A DNA stretch of 64,000 bases from Corylus avellana (taxonomy: Eukaryota > Streptophyta > Magnoliopsida > Fagales > Betulaceae), in assembly GCF_901000735.1 (NCBI RefSeq), contig NC_081546.1, positions 10,506,152-10,570,151 on the forward strand, read 5' to 3'. Position numbers and translations under genes: made by a program. Under the pieces are notes generated by a model. The model was given only the letters and a program-made list of their open reading frames with translations, was not told the DNA's origin and searched no databases. This document shows, in pieces, positions 11,865-23,392 of this stretch. How positions within the stretch are numbered: position 1 is the stretch's first letter; each line of letters starts with the position of its first letter.

Positions 11865-12458
11865 TCCAAGGAGTTGTGAGAATGTAGTCTCGGTGGAAGC
11901 GGTTCGAAAGTTGGGACTTGAGACCAAGAGACATCCTACTCCCTATCGGTTGGAATGGCTCACTAAAGGAAACGAGGTAAAGGTTTCTAAATGTTGTCTA
12001 TTGTCTTTTTTGATTGGAGCTAAATATAGGGATAATGTGTGGTGTGATGTGATCGACATGGATACGTGCCACCTATTGTTGGGAAAGCCGTGGCAGCATG
12101 ATAAGGCTACTATCCATGATGAAACAAAGAACTCATATAGCTTCATGGTTGATAAAGTCAAGCTAACGTTTTTGCCTAACCAAGAGGCGGGGCCAAAACC
12201 TTCACAGGGGGATGGTCAATCATTTGTAGGAAAGCGGAAGTTGACCGACAAAGAAAGAGGCATCAAGAGGGTAGTACCAGAAGTGGATAGGGATGATGTG
12301 GTTTCCTATAGTGAGGTGATATCTCAACGGGGGGAGGTAGAACTGGACGACCGGGGTCTACGGCGCAACATCTTGGCCATTATTCACAAGCCTCAAATCC
12401 ATCTTATGTGGAGGAGGAAAGCGAATGTGTTGACGAGGAGTTCTAAGAATATGAGTTT
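11845..12458 (+). pseudogene. Gypsy aspartic protease remnant
   Basis: CENVVSVEAVRKLGL, HPTPYRLEWL, CHLLLGKPWQHD and NSYSF match the Ty3/gypsy retropepsin region. The catalytic D-S/T-G is DPRS here, so the enzyme would be dead. The frame is cut at 12458 by a solo LTR. Confidence 0.8.
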
Positions 12459-14014
12459 TGATAAGCGCCGAATGTTGCACATTCAAGACCCTTAACTAGC
12501 ATATTTTAATTCCTTAGCATTGTTATTTATTTGATTTTGTTTTGTTTAAGTGTTTTTCGATTCCGAAGGAAAAATACAATTAATTCCATTAATTTTGGGC
12601 TTAAAGCACACTTTGAGAAGACCTAGAAGATGTGGTTAAACTTAACCAATCATAATAGATGACCTCTATGATGTGGTTAAGTTTAATCAAATCAAGGAAA
12701 TAATTAAATCGGAATTTCTCTAATTGGAGTTAAAATCGGATTGGATTAAATTTCAGATTCTGCACATATCATAGCATTTTGACTATAACTTTCAACTCAT
12801 ATATCGGATTAAGGTGCAACCAGCAGCATTGGAAATCTAACTCAAAATGCTACAAATCATTATGAAATAGGATTTTCCTAATTCGGACGTTTGCTATACC
12901 AAAATTGTCCTGCAATATAAAAACACAAATTTGGATGAATCCTATTCCGATTTGTACTTGGATTGCTTCCTAATTTGACTTAGAGATTAAAGTATGTTTT
13001 TTTTCTGGGATTTCTAAGGTTTCTAGGGTTTGTTTCACACCATATAAATAGCCCTTTAAGCCTTGAAGAGAGGTGTGCTTAGTTTTAGATAAAAACTATC
13101 TTCTTGGAGGCTTGTAGAGTTGAAGAGAAGATGAACATGACAGGAGGCCATTCTAGCACCACCATGAGCGGCTAAACTCATAATAGGGTGTTGATGTAGC
13201 CCTTTTCAAGTAACAATGGTTTAATTGTATTTTAATTTGAGTTTTTCTATATGCATGATAGTTGTATAACTGTGAGAATTGATCTTAATGTTTATATTCA
13301 ATCATTATGAATTTCTTCTCTTGTCTTAGAAAGTCTTTTTTATATTAATTGAACTCAATCCTTCATATTTTCTATGATTATATGAATGATTATTATACAA
13401 CGGTTTTAACTGACACATGATTAATAGAATTTGATAGGCCATGCGTAGGGAAGACGAATTGTACTACACCATAGTTTTATGTAATTTAGGTAGAGAGTTT
13501 GTGTCAACCGAAGATGAGTTATGCTTATTCATTGATTGTGTGTAACTTATTAAGGTATTAGATAATCCATACCTAGGGAAGATGGATCGTACCGCATCTT
13601 AGTGGTTAGGTGGATGGTCAGTGCCAACCAAAGATGGATAATACTTATTCCGTAAAGATGATATTTTCTTGATTACTTGAGTGAGACGAGCCCTATATCA
13701 TGCATATTATGAATTTTCCTTATTAATTTATGATTGACCATTGTTATGCGGTTAGTGGTGAAATCAACCCCCTATTCTATCTATCATCACTTTTTATCTT
13801 TACTTTTATGTCTTTACTCTTATGCACCTTAGTTACAAAACAAATTATCAAACTCTTTTCTTAAGTTACTTTTGATCTTGAAAACTTGATAACAATTCCT
13901 CGCAGTCCTTGAGGTTCGACACCCTCAATATAGCCATATCCAACAAGGATTCGTTCTATTGCAAGTGGTTCTTTTTTATTATTGAATATTTTTGGACACA
14001 AAAAGACCGCATCA
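12459..14014 (+). mobile_element. Solo LTR Y1 (TGATAAGCGCCG family)
   Basis: Begins TGATAAGCGCCGAATGTTGC and ends CGCATCA. Flanks are AGTTT (12454-12458) and AGTTC (14015-14019). The same family recurs at 58094-59350, with matching start, a body with GTCCTTGAGGTTCGACACC, and a matching end. No coding sequence. Confidence 0.82.
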
Positions 14015-14292
14015 AGTTCGTTGATGAAGAGTTTGAACAAAGAGATGTTCATGAAGATGTTGAACCTTCACAAGGATTCACGGATTGGGATCCCCCACCA
14101 ACATGTGATCTCGATAACGATGGTGAAGATCCTATGGAAAGTCCCTTTCCATCTAATCAAGAAGAAGAATATGTAGCATATTGGTTAATTGTCTTGCTTC
14201 ACGGCCTCTACCCTGAAGAAGATGAACCATTGGAAGAGGTAGAAGCCTCGGATAGTATTTTAAATTTTGATGCGGTTTCCATACCTCATGGG

Positions 14293-16345
14293 TGTTGGGA
14301 ATAGGGTTGCAAATCAAAGTATTTGCGCAGCGAAAGGAATCGAATTCCCATGCCAAGATCCTTTATGAAGAACATGTGAAGAACCATTGCTATTTAAAAT
14401 TAAATTTCAAGAACGAAGAACACATACTTGGATATCAACAACCACTCCTGGCTTTCGAAAAAATCTTTTTGTTTCTTCAAGAACATGTTCTTTATTGTTC
14501 AAGAACACGAAGAACGATTTCTTCTTTCTTGAAGAACACGAAGAACAAATTCTTCTTTCTTCAAGAACACGAAGAACAAGTTCTTCTTTCTTCAAGAACT
14601 CGAAGAACAAGTTCTTCTTTTCTTTAAGAACATAAAGAACTTGGGGATATAAAGACCTCCAAATCCTCTCACCAATGATTGATAATAACCAAGAGAGTGT
14701 GGGCTCTTACTTAGCTCTTCAAATCTTAAACTTTTGTTCTTCGTGAGTTAACACAAACAACTAATATAGTTTTCAGAGAGTTTCTGAAAACTATGATCAA
14801 GAATACTTGATTGAATGATTTGAGGGCCCTAGGCTCCTCTCTATTTATAGGCATAGTAAAGAGGTAGAGAATCAGATTTAAGTAATGTTGACAAAGGAGC
14901 AGTTCTAATCCAATTAGAACTCTGTAATATCAATCCAATGGTTGATATTAGAGTAGCATGAACGGCTAGGATTAAATCCTAGCCTCCATGCTATGGCCGT
15001 GTGGTCCATGGAGCACTTTCCATGGGCCGCCATGGAGCACTCTCCATGGGCCACACAATTTCATACTCTTGGATTGGGCTTGGGTTTCACCCCAAGCCTT
15101 TTCCCTTGTCACTAATACTTAGGCCGAGTGAATAAACCCTGGCCTTATGTATTTCCACTTATCCTCATTGGGCCTCTAAGTTTTATCCCAAGCCCAATTA
15201 CATTTAATCTCTTCAGCCCATGTTTTAATTAAATAAAACACTTAGCCCAACAAATAAGAAACACTTATGGTTAGATTACATCAGCTTGGTGAGGGACCTA
15301 TAGGGAAAAATATTATTAGCTTGAATATGATTGTAATCGTGTCACCCCGACATTTATTACGCAACAATATTCTAATCACAATTAATTCCACTAAATAAAT
15401 GTGATTGAACTCCAATAAATATTTTTGATTTAAAAAAAATTAATCCCTTTGACTTTTTGACTTATGATTCGTCCATGAAATATTCCATAGCAGAATTAAG
15501 GCTTAGGATACTGCCACTTAAAACTCTACCTGTTTATCCATGAGTTACTAACTTTATGTTATTCTCATAGATGTGATAAACACATGTATATATATATATT
15601 TTGGTATGCCAACCAAAATGCTTCGGCCGAAGACTCTGAGAATAATATCCATAAAATCTATCTCAAGGGAAATTTTCTTGTCTCTTTGCTTACTAACAAA
15701 AGATTTGGATTCCCTTTTGAAGTTAGTGTTCCCACAATGTTAGATGTGATGACCCAACGTATTGAGTTCTATTGACTGACGATAGGTCTCACTTTAAGAT
15801 ACGTCTAAGTAATCAACACTTCACATCTGAGTTCACGAACTTCTCAGGATTTAGAATCAAGGTCTAAATAGTCTCTATGGATTTTATTGTCTTTGCTCAA
15901 TATACAGTATTTTTATGAAAAGACAAATCTTTGGTCAGTTCAATGCCTTAGGTTCTCAACACACTACACATCAATCCTAAAGTTACCGCTTCGCTTGATC
16001 AAAGTAAATCAACAAGATTGGATATGTAATAGTCTTACTTAAAATGGAATGCCCAGTTCCATTTACTGACTGCAAACTTTATACTTTAAGGATAAAAGGA
16101 TTATGGACTATGACCTTGTGTAATAACCATGTTACTCACAACCAGATCCATATTCAATATAATCCTAGGACATTTCACATGCATAAAAAATATGATAAAC
16201 TTGGTAATAAGCATGTAAAAGAAATTTTATATGTTATATGCTCAATTCATTTTAAATAGTGAATATAACAGCTATATTCATTACAAATATTTGAATGTCA
16301 ACATAGATATATAAAATAATTGGGATTCAAGGCATAATCCCAACA
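14293..16345 (-). mobile_element. Solo LTR X2, 5-bp TSD ATGGG
   Basis: 2,053 bp, TGTTGGGA to TCCCAACA, perfect ATGGG flanks (14288-14292, 16346-16350). CTATAAATAG on the minus strand (14841-14850) marks its promoter. It is the closest relative of X1. Its extra length includes a 32-bp repeat cluster at 14505-14640. Confidence 0.9.
14505..14640. repeat. 32-bp tandem repeat rich in GAA/TTC in LTR X2
   Basis: About four copies built on GAAGAACAAGTTCTTC and CTTCAAGAAC. The half-sites resemble heat-shock-element pentamers (nGAAn/nTTCn), but the cluster lies downstream of the LTR's TATA box. Confidence 0.7.
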
Positions 16346-16765
16346 ATGGGCTTGATGAAGACCTTCCAAGTGAAGTGCCTGACTTTAATGATGAAGAAGT
16401 TAGTTATGTTGATTTCCTTGGGATAGACGACATTTTGTTAAATCCTCCTAACAATGATGATGATGAATTTTATATGGTTTAGGAGAATTTTATGTTCACA
16501 AGGGAAGCGATGATTGACCCATTCTTGAGTATTTTCATGGCATGTGGAAGGGAAAAGGTACGAGAAAAGTACGACAAACCTGACGTATTTCAAGGTGATG
16601 TGTGGGGCCTTCAAGATAATCATCAATTTCTTATGATTAAAGGCATCGCATTTATAGTGGGGTGTTGCCTTATTTTGATTTTGAGAAGGAGAGAATGGAA
16701 TGAGTTGATAAGGACCTGAAGGACCATCAGAATTCGATGGTGAATTCTCTCCAACAGGAGGAGAA

Positions 16766-16909
16766 TGATGTAGGGTGAAATTCACCTTTGACAAGCTTCA
16801 CTAAAAAGATCATAGCTCGAGTTTTATTCACTCACGACTTTTTCGATGAGGATTCGAATTTGAGGGCGAATTCTCTCCAACCTAGGGAGGATGATGTAGA
16901 TCAGAGTGC
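16766..16909 (+). repeat. LTR-start fragment with duplicated PPT module
   Basis: TGATGTAG starts at 16766 and again at 16892, 126 bp apart. Each is preceded by GAATTCTCTCCAAC and a purine run (AGGAGGAGAA, CTAGGGAGGA). The second is cut after about 18 bases and joins gag-knuckle sequence. Confidence 0.7.
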
Positions 16910-17268
16910 TTGGGAGAGGAGGTAGTGGGAGCAACAATAGTTCGAATGTTCCATTCACGAATCGAAGTGCCACTCAACCTCTGATCCAAAATAGGGGTTC
17001 ATTGATGGGGCAACCAAACTGGGCTGTGACTACTAGTGGGCCTAAGGGCTTTCAATGTGATGAGTTGGGCCACAGGATAGCAGATTACCACAGGGGAGAG
17101 AAGTATGGCAAGGGTCTACTTATTGACTCTGGAGAAGCGTTCGATGAGCAAGGTGATGGAGTGGATCAAGAAGTTGCTTTCGACAACTGTGGGGAGGTCG
17201 ACGAAGAGTTTGTCATCCGGGATGATGGTCCTCTCTTGGTGGTAAGAAGGGTGTGTTTTACACCTTGA
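16906..17268 (+). pseudogene. Gypsy gag zinc-knuckle region
   Basis: Ser/Asn/Gly-rich linker followed by FQCDELGHRIADY, a decayed CCHC knuckle (the second and last Cys are lost), and acidic text ending VVRRVCFTP, a typical gag-protease junction. N-terminal gag is missing. Confidence 0.72.
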
Positions 17269-17329
17269 AAGGCGGATGGCGACCATGGGCACCGCCATAA
17301 CCTCTTCTAGTCTACTTGCACTATTAAGG

Positions 17330-17735
17330 GTTAGTTCTGCAAGCTCGTCATTGATTAGGACAGCTGTGAGAATATAGTGGCGGAAGACATGGTTCGAAAG
17401 TTGGGCTTAGAGACGAAGCGACATCCTACCGGCTATCGCTTGGAGTGGCTCAAGAAAGGCACTGAGGTACTAGTGTCCAAACAACTTTCTCGATTAGAAC
17501 CAAGTATAAAGATAAGGCATGGTGTGATGTAGTTGCCGTGGATGCATGCCACTTGTTGTTAGGGAGGCCATGGCAATATGACAGAGGTGCTCATCATGAT
17601 GGTAGGAAGAACATGTATAGCTTTATGGTGGATAACGTAATGCTCACACTCTTACGATAACGTAATGCTCACACTCTTACCTAGCCCAGGAGATGGACCA
17701 AAACTTTCAAAAGGGGAGGGCCAATCTCTCTTGGC
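17330..17735 (+). pseudogene. Gypsy protease remnant, second copy
   Basis: Frames give CENIVAEDMVRKLGLETKR, HPTGYRLEWLKKGTEV, CHLLLGRPWQYD, NMYSFMVDNV: the same protease region as at 11845. It has frameshifts and a tandem duplication GATAACGTAATGCTCACACT near 17630-17665. Confidence 0.72.
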
Positions 17736-17751
17736 AAATTGAGAGTTCATT

Positions 17752-18475
17752 ATGGAGATGCTAGCCTTGATGATTGTATTCGTGTTATTGGGAAAGGAGA
17801 GCAACACCACGGGAGTAGTGCCACACTCAGTTAGAGGGTTGTTGGAAGTGTTTGCCGATGTATTCCTGTCAGAATTACCTGAGGAGCTGCCACCCCTACG
17901 AGACATCCAGGATCCAATTGACTTGGTGCCCGAATCTAGTCCCCCAAATCAGCCACACTACTGCATGAGTCCCAAGGAGTACGAAGAGTTGAGGCGACAA
18001 GTGGAGGAATTGTTGGCCAGAGGCCATATCCGGGAGAGTCTGAGGCCATGTGCAGTCCCAACTTTGCTTACCCCCAAGAAAGATGGTACGTGGAGGATGT
18101 GTGTGGATAGCCGAGCCATCAACAAGGTCACTATGAGGTATAGATTTCCTATTCCTCGGTTGGATAATTTATTGGAATAGCTGAGTGGGGCGACAGTATT
18201 CACAAAGCTTAACCTGAAGAGTGGGTACCATCAAATTTACTTTTGACCAAGTGACGAGTGGAAGATGGCGTTCAAAACACGGAGGGCTATATGAGTGGTT
18301 GGTGCTGCCTTTTGGGTTGTCTAATGCCCCTAGGACATTCATGCGGGTGATGAACCAGGTTTTTTGCCCTTTCGTCACGAGGTTTGTAGTGGTCTACTTC
18401 GATGACATCCTTATCTATAGCTTTGACAATGAGGTACACCTTCAACATATGCAGTAGGTGCTTCTTGTATTGCAC
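17752..18475 (+). pseudogene. Gypsy reverse transcriptase (chromovirus-like)
   Basis: SELPEELPPLRDIQDPIDLVP, PHYCMSPKEYEELRRQVEEL, KKDGTWRMCVDSRAINK, then after a stop and shift [20 protein letters not shown] and the catalytic [12 protein letters not shown]. The motif set resembles Reina/CRM-like chromoviruses. At least one stop and one frameshift. Confidence 0.85.
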
Positions 18476-18498
18476 AAGGAGAAGTTCTTTGCGGCTAT

Positions 18499-19330
18499 GT
18501 GGTGTGCAAGGATTGGTTAGCAGTGGTTGAGTCCAAAGTTGAGGTTATTAGACAATGGCCTATCCCCACTACTCTACATGAAGTATGGAGCTTCCATGGA
18601 TTGGTGTCATTCTATAGGCGCTTCATTCACGATTTCAGCACCATCATGGCACCAATTACAAAGCGTATGAAGGCGAAGAAGTTCTCATGGAGTGATGTAG
18701 CCACAATCGCCTTTGAGTTGATCAAACTCAAGTTGACCACGGCTCCATTGCTTGTTCTTCGAGACATCGACTTGCCTTTTGAGCTGCATTGTGATTCATC
18801 CAAGGTGGGCATTGGAGCGGTATTAAGTCAAGCAGGAAAGCCAATGGCTTACTTTAGCGAGAAGTTGAGTGGGTCAAGGTTTAATTATAGCACCTATGAT
18901 GTGGAGTTTTATGCATTAGTGTAGTCTTTGAAACACTGGAGCTCATACTTAGCCTACAATTACTTTATTTTGTACTTGGACCACGAAGCATCTAAACAGT
19001 CAAGATAAGCTCTCATCTCAGTAAGCCAAGTGGACTGCGTACGTGCAACAATTTTCATTCACCATCAAGCATAAGTCGGGGGCTTTGAACAAGGTGGCTG
19101 ACGCCCTTAGCCGGAAGACCACACTCTTGACCAGTATGAATACTAAGGTACTTGGTTTTGAGCTTTTAAAAGATTCATTGTCTATTGACCCATTCTTTGG
19201 TCTTATTGCTAGTGATGTGACATCTGGAGCAAGGAGAGACTTTAGTATGCATAATGGTTCCGCTTCAAAAGCACTCAGCTATGCATTCTGGAAATTTAAG
19301 GTTGAAGATTATTTGCCAGTATCACAATGA
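18499..19330 (+). pseudogene. Gypsy RNase H domain
   Basis: [33 protein letters not shown] and [21 protein letters not shown] are the gypsy RT connection and RNase H core. A TAG follows EFYALV. QFSFTIKHKSGALNKVADALSRK marks its end. Confidence 0.83.
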
Positions 19331-22300
19331 GGGTTACATGGGGTGGGACAAGACACTGCAACTGGTGGTGGAATAGTTATATTGGCCGAGTATGAGGAGA
19401 GAGGTGGAGATGTTTGTGCAGGGCTGCTGGATATGCCAAGTATCAAAGGGGACAACTACTAATGCCGGGTTGTATATGCCACTTCCTATTCCAGAAAGGT
19501 TATGGACCAATGTGAGTATGGACTTCGTGTTGGGTTTGCCATGGACCCAAAAAAGTAATGATTCCGTCTTTGTGGTAGTTGATCAATTTTCTAAGCTGCT
19601 TCATTTTATTGCTTTCAAGAAGACCTCCGATGCTGTGAATGGGACGTAATTGTATTTTCGAGAGGTCTACCGACTCCACGGGTTGCCATTGTCAATAGTC
19701 TATGATCCTGACACGCAGTTCCTTAGTCACTTTTGGCGGTGTTTGTGGAAATTATTTCATATAAGACTTGACTTCAGTAGTGCCTACCACCAGCAAACTG
19801 ATGGGCAAATGGAGTCGTCAATCGATCATTGGGGGCCTTGCTTCAGCTTGGTGGGGGAGCATCTTAAGTCATGGGATTAAAAGTTATACCATGTCGAGTC
19901 CGCCTTTAACTAGTCAACAAACCGAGTACCAACCTTAGCATAATACCCTGACTTTTTAAATTATTTTAAAAAGAGTTTTAATCCCTTACTCAATGAGCTA
20001 ATAGCCTTCTAAATCAGCCCTAAATAGAAAACCCTAAGCCATCTCAGCATAACCCATAGTTCTCACACTTAACCATGAAGCCTTTGAAATGAAACCCAAA
20101 CCTACCATTTCTGTTCGTACGTAATCCCAGGGAATCGGACGTACGCTCTTTTCTTTAGTAGAGGACGTACGCGTGGGGACTACAGGACGCACACTCTTGT
20201 CTCTAGTACCGGACGTACGCTAGGAGTCCACACTGGACGTACTCTGCGAATAGTACATCGTACTTTGCAAATAGTACAAGATGTATGCCAGGGGACCACA
20301 CCGGACCTATGCTACTTTTTGGAAAACCCTTGGATAATACCCAGAGCGTACGCTAAATTCTTTTACCCAATGTGTAATAGTACCGGACGTACGCCCCTAT
20401 GGTACCGGACGTCTGCTACTTTTTAGAGTTGTTGGTGAACGCCTCCAGCTTTTCTCCCCTATAAATACCCATCCTCTATTCGTTCCAAGAACCCATTCCT
20501 CGCCCCTAGGCCCTCAACAAACACCCGTGAGAGTATTCTTGTGAGTTTTCTTGAGATTTGAGAGGATTTTTGGAGAAAAAGAGGAAATCTTGTGTTCTTG
20601 CCAATTTCCAAGGTAAACCCTGCCCATGTTACACTTTCACTACTGTTTTATTGTTTTCCTAAATGCTGTGAGTTTTCAAAAGGATGTTATGTTAGGTTTT
20701 CAATCGTTTCTTTACAAACCAAGAAATATTTTTAAAAGCGTTTCGAAAGCTCCTTTGATTTCTTGTATTGCATGATGTTGAGTTTTCTTATGATGCATGT
20801 GCTTATTTTATAGCCTAGAAGGAGTTATAGTAGCCTCTAGATTGCATAGGAGCCTTAAAACTTTGTTAGGAGCTTTTGGCCGAAATGCCTATTCATTGAC
20901 CGGACGTACGCTCCTTGAGCCCAGACGTACAGTCAGGAGGTCAGACATCCGCCTTAGCCCCATTTGTGAAACTTAGGCCCTAGCAACCCTTTTGTTAGAT
21001 AAGGCTTAGTATCTTACTCGTAAGGGTTCTTTAGTATTACGTATAACGGTGTGTTATATTTCGTTATAGCAGGATTTAGCAATATCAAAGGATTCAAGCA
21101 AGCATACGAGGTAAGTAAACACTTATGAACACTTTCTTAAAAACGTGGGATATGTCAGTTGACTGACCACGAGTATGATATGAGGATGTCTACTTTTCGT
21201 AATAACTTGGTAACTGCTTTATCAATTGATTAATAAGATGCATTGTATAACATGGTACACCGATACGTGCAGTATAATGGCCATAGGCTTACTATATAGA
21301 CTTCATTCTATGGTCAAATGTGTGTGTATGGGCTTTGGATCCAATGGTTTCGTGACCAAGATGCAGCCATTCCCAATGGATGGTTACTATAGGACGGACA
21401 TCATTAGTGATGTGGGCAACCCAAGGCCGGACTCGGTCATGCCACTAATGTTATGTACGGTAGACCGTGCAATATCTAGGGCACCGGTGTTGTACTACAG
21501 GTCCCTCAGGACAGTGTCAACCCTGCTGAGAAGGGGTAATATGTCGGGTAGACCATACAGTTGAATTATTACTGTTACTCATGATTATAAGCATATATAT
21601 TATATCTATATCACATTCATGATAAACTGTCATCTCATAATATTGCATGTGCTTTATAAATAACTGAGTTCACCATTTAATGACCGGTACGTCATGTGCA
21701 TTTATACTCATTAAGTCGTTGGACTTACCCTTGTATCATTTCCCTTTTTTCTACATATGTACAATTATGCTATTATAGATAGATGGATACCGTGAAGGAT
21801 TTGGAACTTTTGGAGGATTCGATACGGGAGATGCTTGAGGACTTATTGCAAGCTTAGGCAAGCGCTCATAGTAACTAGTACTTTGAGTTATGTTGTAGAA
21901 TTAAGAGCTCTTATGCATGCTTGCATATTAAGGTATAGCGTAGATTCCTTATAGAGATGATGACTTGTATAGTGTAATTTTAGCAACTTGATGAACTATG
22001 GTAGACGCTCTGGTTGTAACAATTATGTTTATATAATTTTAATACTTTTTGCTGCTTAGTATCCTCTCTTTTCGAGGAGTAGAGGTCCCTAAGTCTTGTT
22101 CGGAGTGGAATAAGGTTGGGAGACGAACCGTGGAGTTAATTACAAGTTAATTAATTTCTAGGGCGTTACACTTAGCCCATTCACCATCATCTATGGCATA
22201 ATCCTCGTGCGCCATTGGATTTGGCTTCTATTCATGATTTGAAGAGAACACATGCTAAGGCTGAGGATTTGATTGCTTAGATACAAGAAGGCCACAAGCT

Positions 22301-22651
22301 GACCGTCCGGAATTTGCAAGAGTTAACGGTGAAGTATAAGACGAATGCAAACAAGAAGCAGGGTGCTCCAGAGTTCGAGGAAGGGATTTTGTGTGGGCTG
22401 TCTTGACTAAAGATAGGTTCCCTGCTGATGACTACAACAAATTGGCTGCCCGCAAGATTGGTCTAGTAGAGATTGTTGAGAAGATTAATCAAAATGCCTA
22501 TCGGTTGAAGCTTCCTAGCCATATTAAGACATTTGATGTCTTTAATGTCAAGCACTTCGTTCCGTTCACAGACGACTCTTTTGATGAGGATGTGAATTTG
22601 AGGGCGAATTCTCTCCAACCTAGGGAGGATGATATAGATCAGAGTGCTTAG
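19331..22651 (+). pseudogene. Gypsy integrase, interrupted by a solo LTR
   Basis: [20 protein letters not shown] (zinc-binding half), [26 protein letters not shown] (first catalytic Asp), PLSIVYDPDTQFLSHFW (second Asp), SSAYHQQTDGQ. It breaks at 19938 and resumes at 22176 with SPFTIIYG, then WAVLTKDRFPADDYNKL...KIGLVEIVEKINQNAYRLKLP and tail LQPREDDIDQSA. In-frame stops show it is dead. Confidence 0.85.
19939..22170 (+). mobile_element. Solo LTR Z, 5-bp TSD CTTAG
   Basis: 2,232 bp between identical CTTAG at 19934-19938 and 22171-22175. The right end is GGGCGTTACA; the left end CATAATACCC looks like TGTAATACCC after two transitions. CCTATAAATACCC near 20459 is a promoter. A GGACGTACGC word recurs across 20110-20420 and 20900-20960. 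No coding sequence supported. Confidence 0.87.
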
Positions 22652-23326
22652 AAATTCATGAGAAAGACTCGTGCAGATGTAAGTGTGAAGGGACCCCAGG
22701 GAGCCATGCCAACTAGATGAGTCAACATGAGAGCACATACTTGTGCAGAAGAGCCATCAAAATAGTAGCAGAGACTGCCGTTCGATAGCTCATCCGAACG
22801 GTCTAGCGAACAGGCCACTCACAGTAACTCTCCATAGTAATTCCTGAGGCATCCTTTTGATGCCCCATTCAAAGGCCGTTCGAACAGCCAACCTCGGAAA
22901 TTTCCCACACTAAATCCCAAGGCATCCGTTTGATAGCCGTTCGAAGGCCATTTGAACGCCTATGTTATAATTTTGTTTCGTACTTAAATTCTAGTTTTAT
23001 TTTGTGACCGTCCGAACGGAGGTATGTTTTGTTCAAATGGCCAGCGTAGAATTCTAAACCGACTTAATTTCTATTTACTACTAGGGTTAGGAGTTTTGGG
23101 GCTAGAAATACATGCTTATAACTTCCAGAACGTAGCTTTTGATTATTATTTAGTTTTTCTTAATAAGAAAGCTCAGAGTTAAGTTTTTTCATTAATTTTC
23201 TTCAAACTCTAGATAGACTCTAACGTTGTAAGAAGATTTTTTGGATTTTTGATAGACTCAAGATCTAAGCGATATTTGTCCATTCTTGCTATTTGTCTTT
23301 GGATCCCATGACAACACGCTGCATCA
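22630..23326 (+). repeat. 3' LTR of composite gypsy
   Basis: 697 bp, TGATATAG to GCTGCATCA, preceded by the purine tract CTAGGGAGGA. It carries the CGTTCGAACGG word family (22780-23040). Confidence 0.8.
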
Positions 23327-23392
23327 GTAACCGATGCTGGTCAATGTCTCCAAAATCTAAGTTTTGGTCATAGCAGAAATTCCAGTTTAGGT

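Larger units (their letters stand above)
12385..16719 (+). pseudogene. Acidic extra frame of the gypsy element, split by two LTRs
   Basis: Three open pieces in one frame: about 12385-12458, 14020-14292 and 16351-16719. Removing each LTR with one TSD copy makes them continuous. It is Asp/Glu-rich (for example DEEFEQRDVHEDVEP, NPPNNDDDEF), then changes to a basic tail with a hydrophobic stretch IKGIAFIVGCCLILILRRR. In-frame TAA (12444) and TAG (about 16477) break it. It lies between protease and a 3' LTR fragment where pol would be expected. I do not recognise the family. Confidence 0.62.
10215..23326 (+). mobile_element. Composite Ty3/gypsy block in GLR paralog intron 1
   Basis: 5' LTR 10215-11025, primer site, gag, protease, acidic frame, LTR-start fragment (16766-16909), then a second gag knuckle, protease, RT, RNase H, integrase and a 3' LTR 22630-23326. 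Flanks TTAAC (10210-10214) and GTAAC (23327-23331) differ at one base. This fits one insertion later fused by LTR recombination with a relative. Three foreign solo LTRs (12459-14014, 14293-16345, 19939-22170) are inserted in it. Confidence 0.72.

Noticed and set aside
11845..12495. Candidate host aspartic protease gene
   Set aside because: Order LTR-primer site-gag-protease and the LLLGKPWQ motif show it is retrotransposon protease with a dead active site.
14387..14635. Overlapping open frames with Ser/Arg and Leu-rich repeats on both strands
   Set aside because: They translate the 32-bp GAA/TTC repeat of LTR X2 in several frames; no conserved protein.
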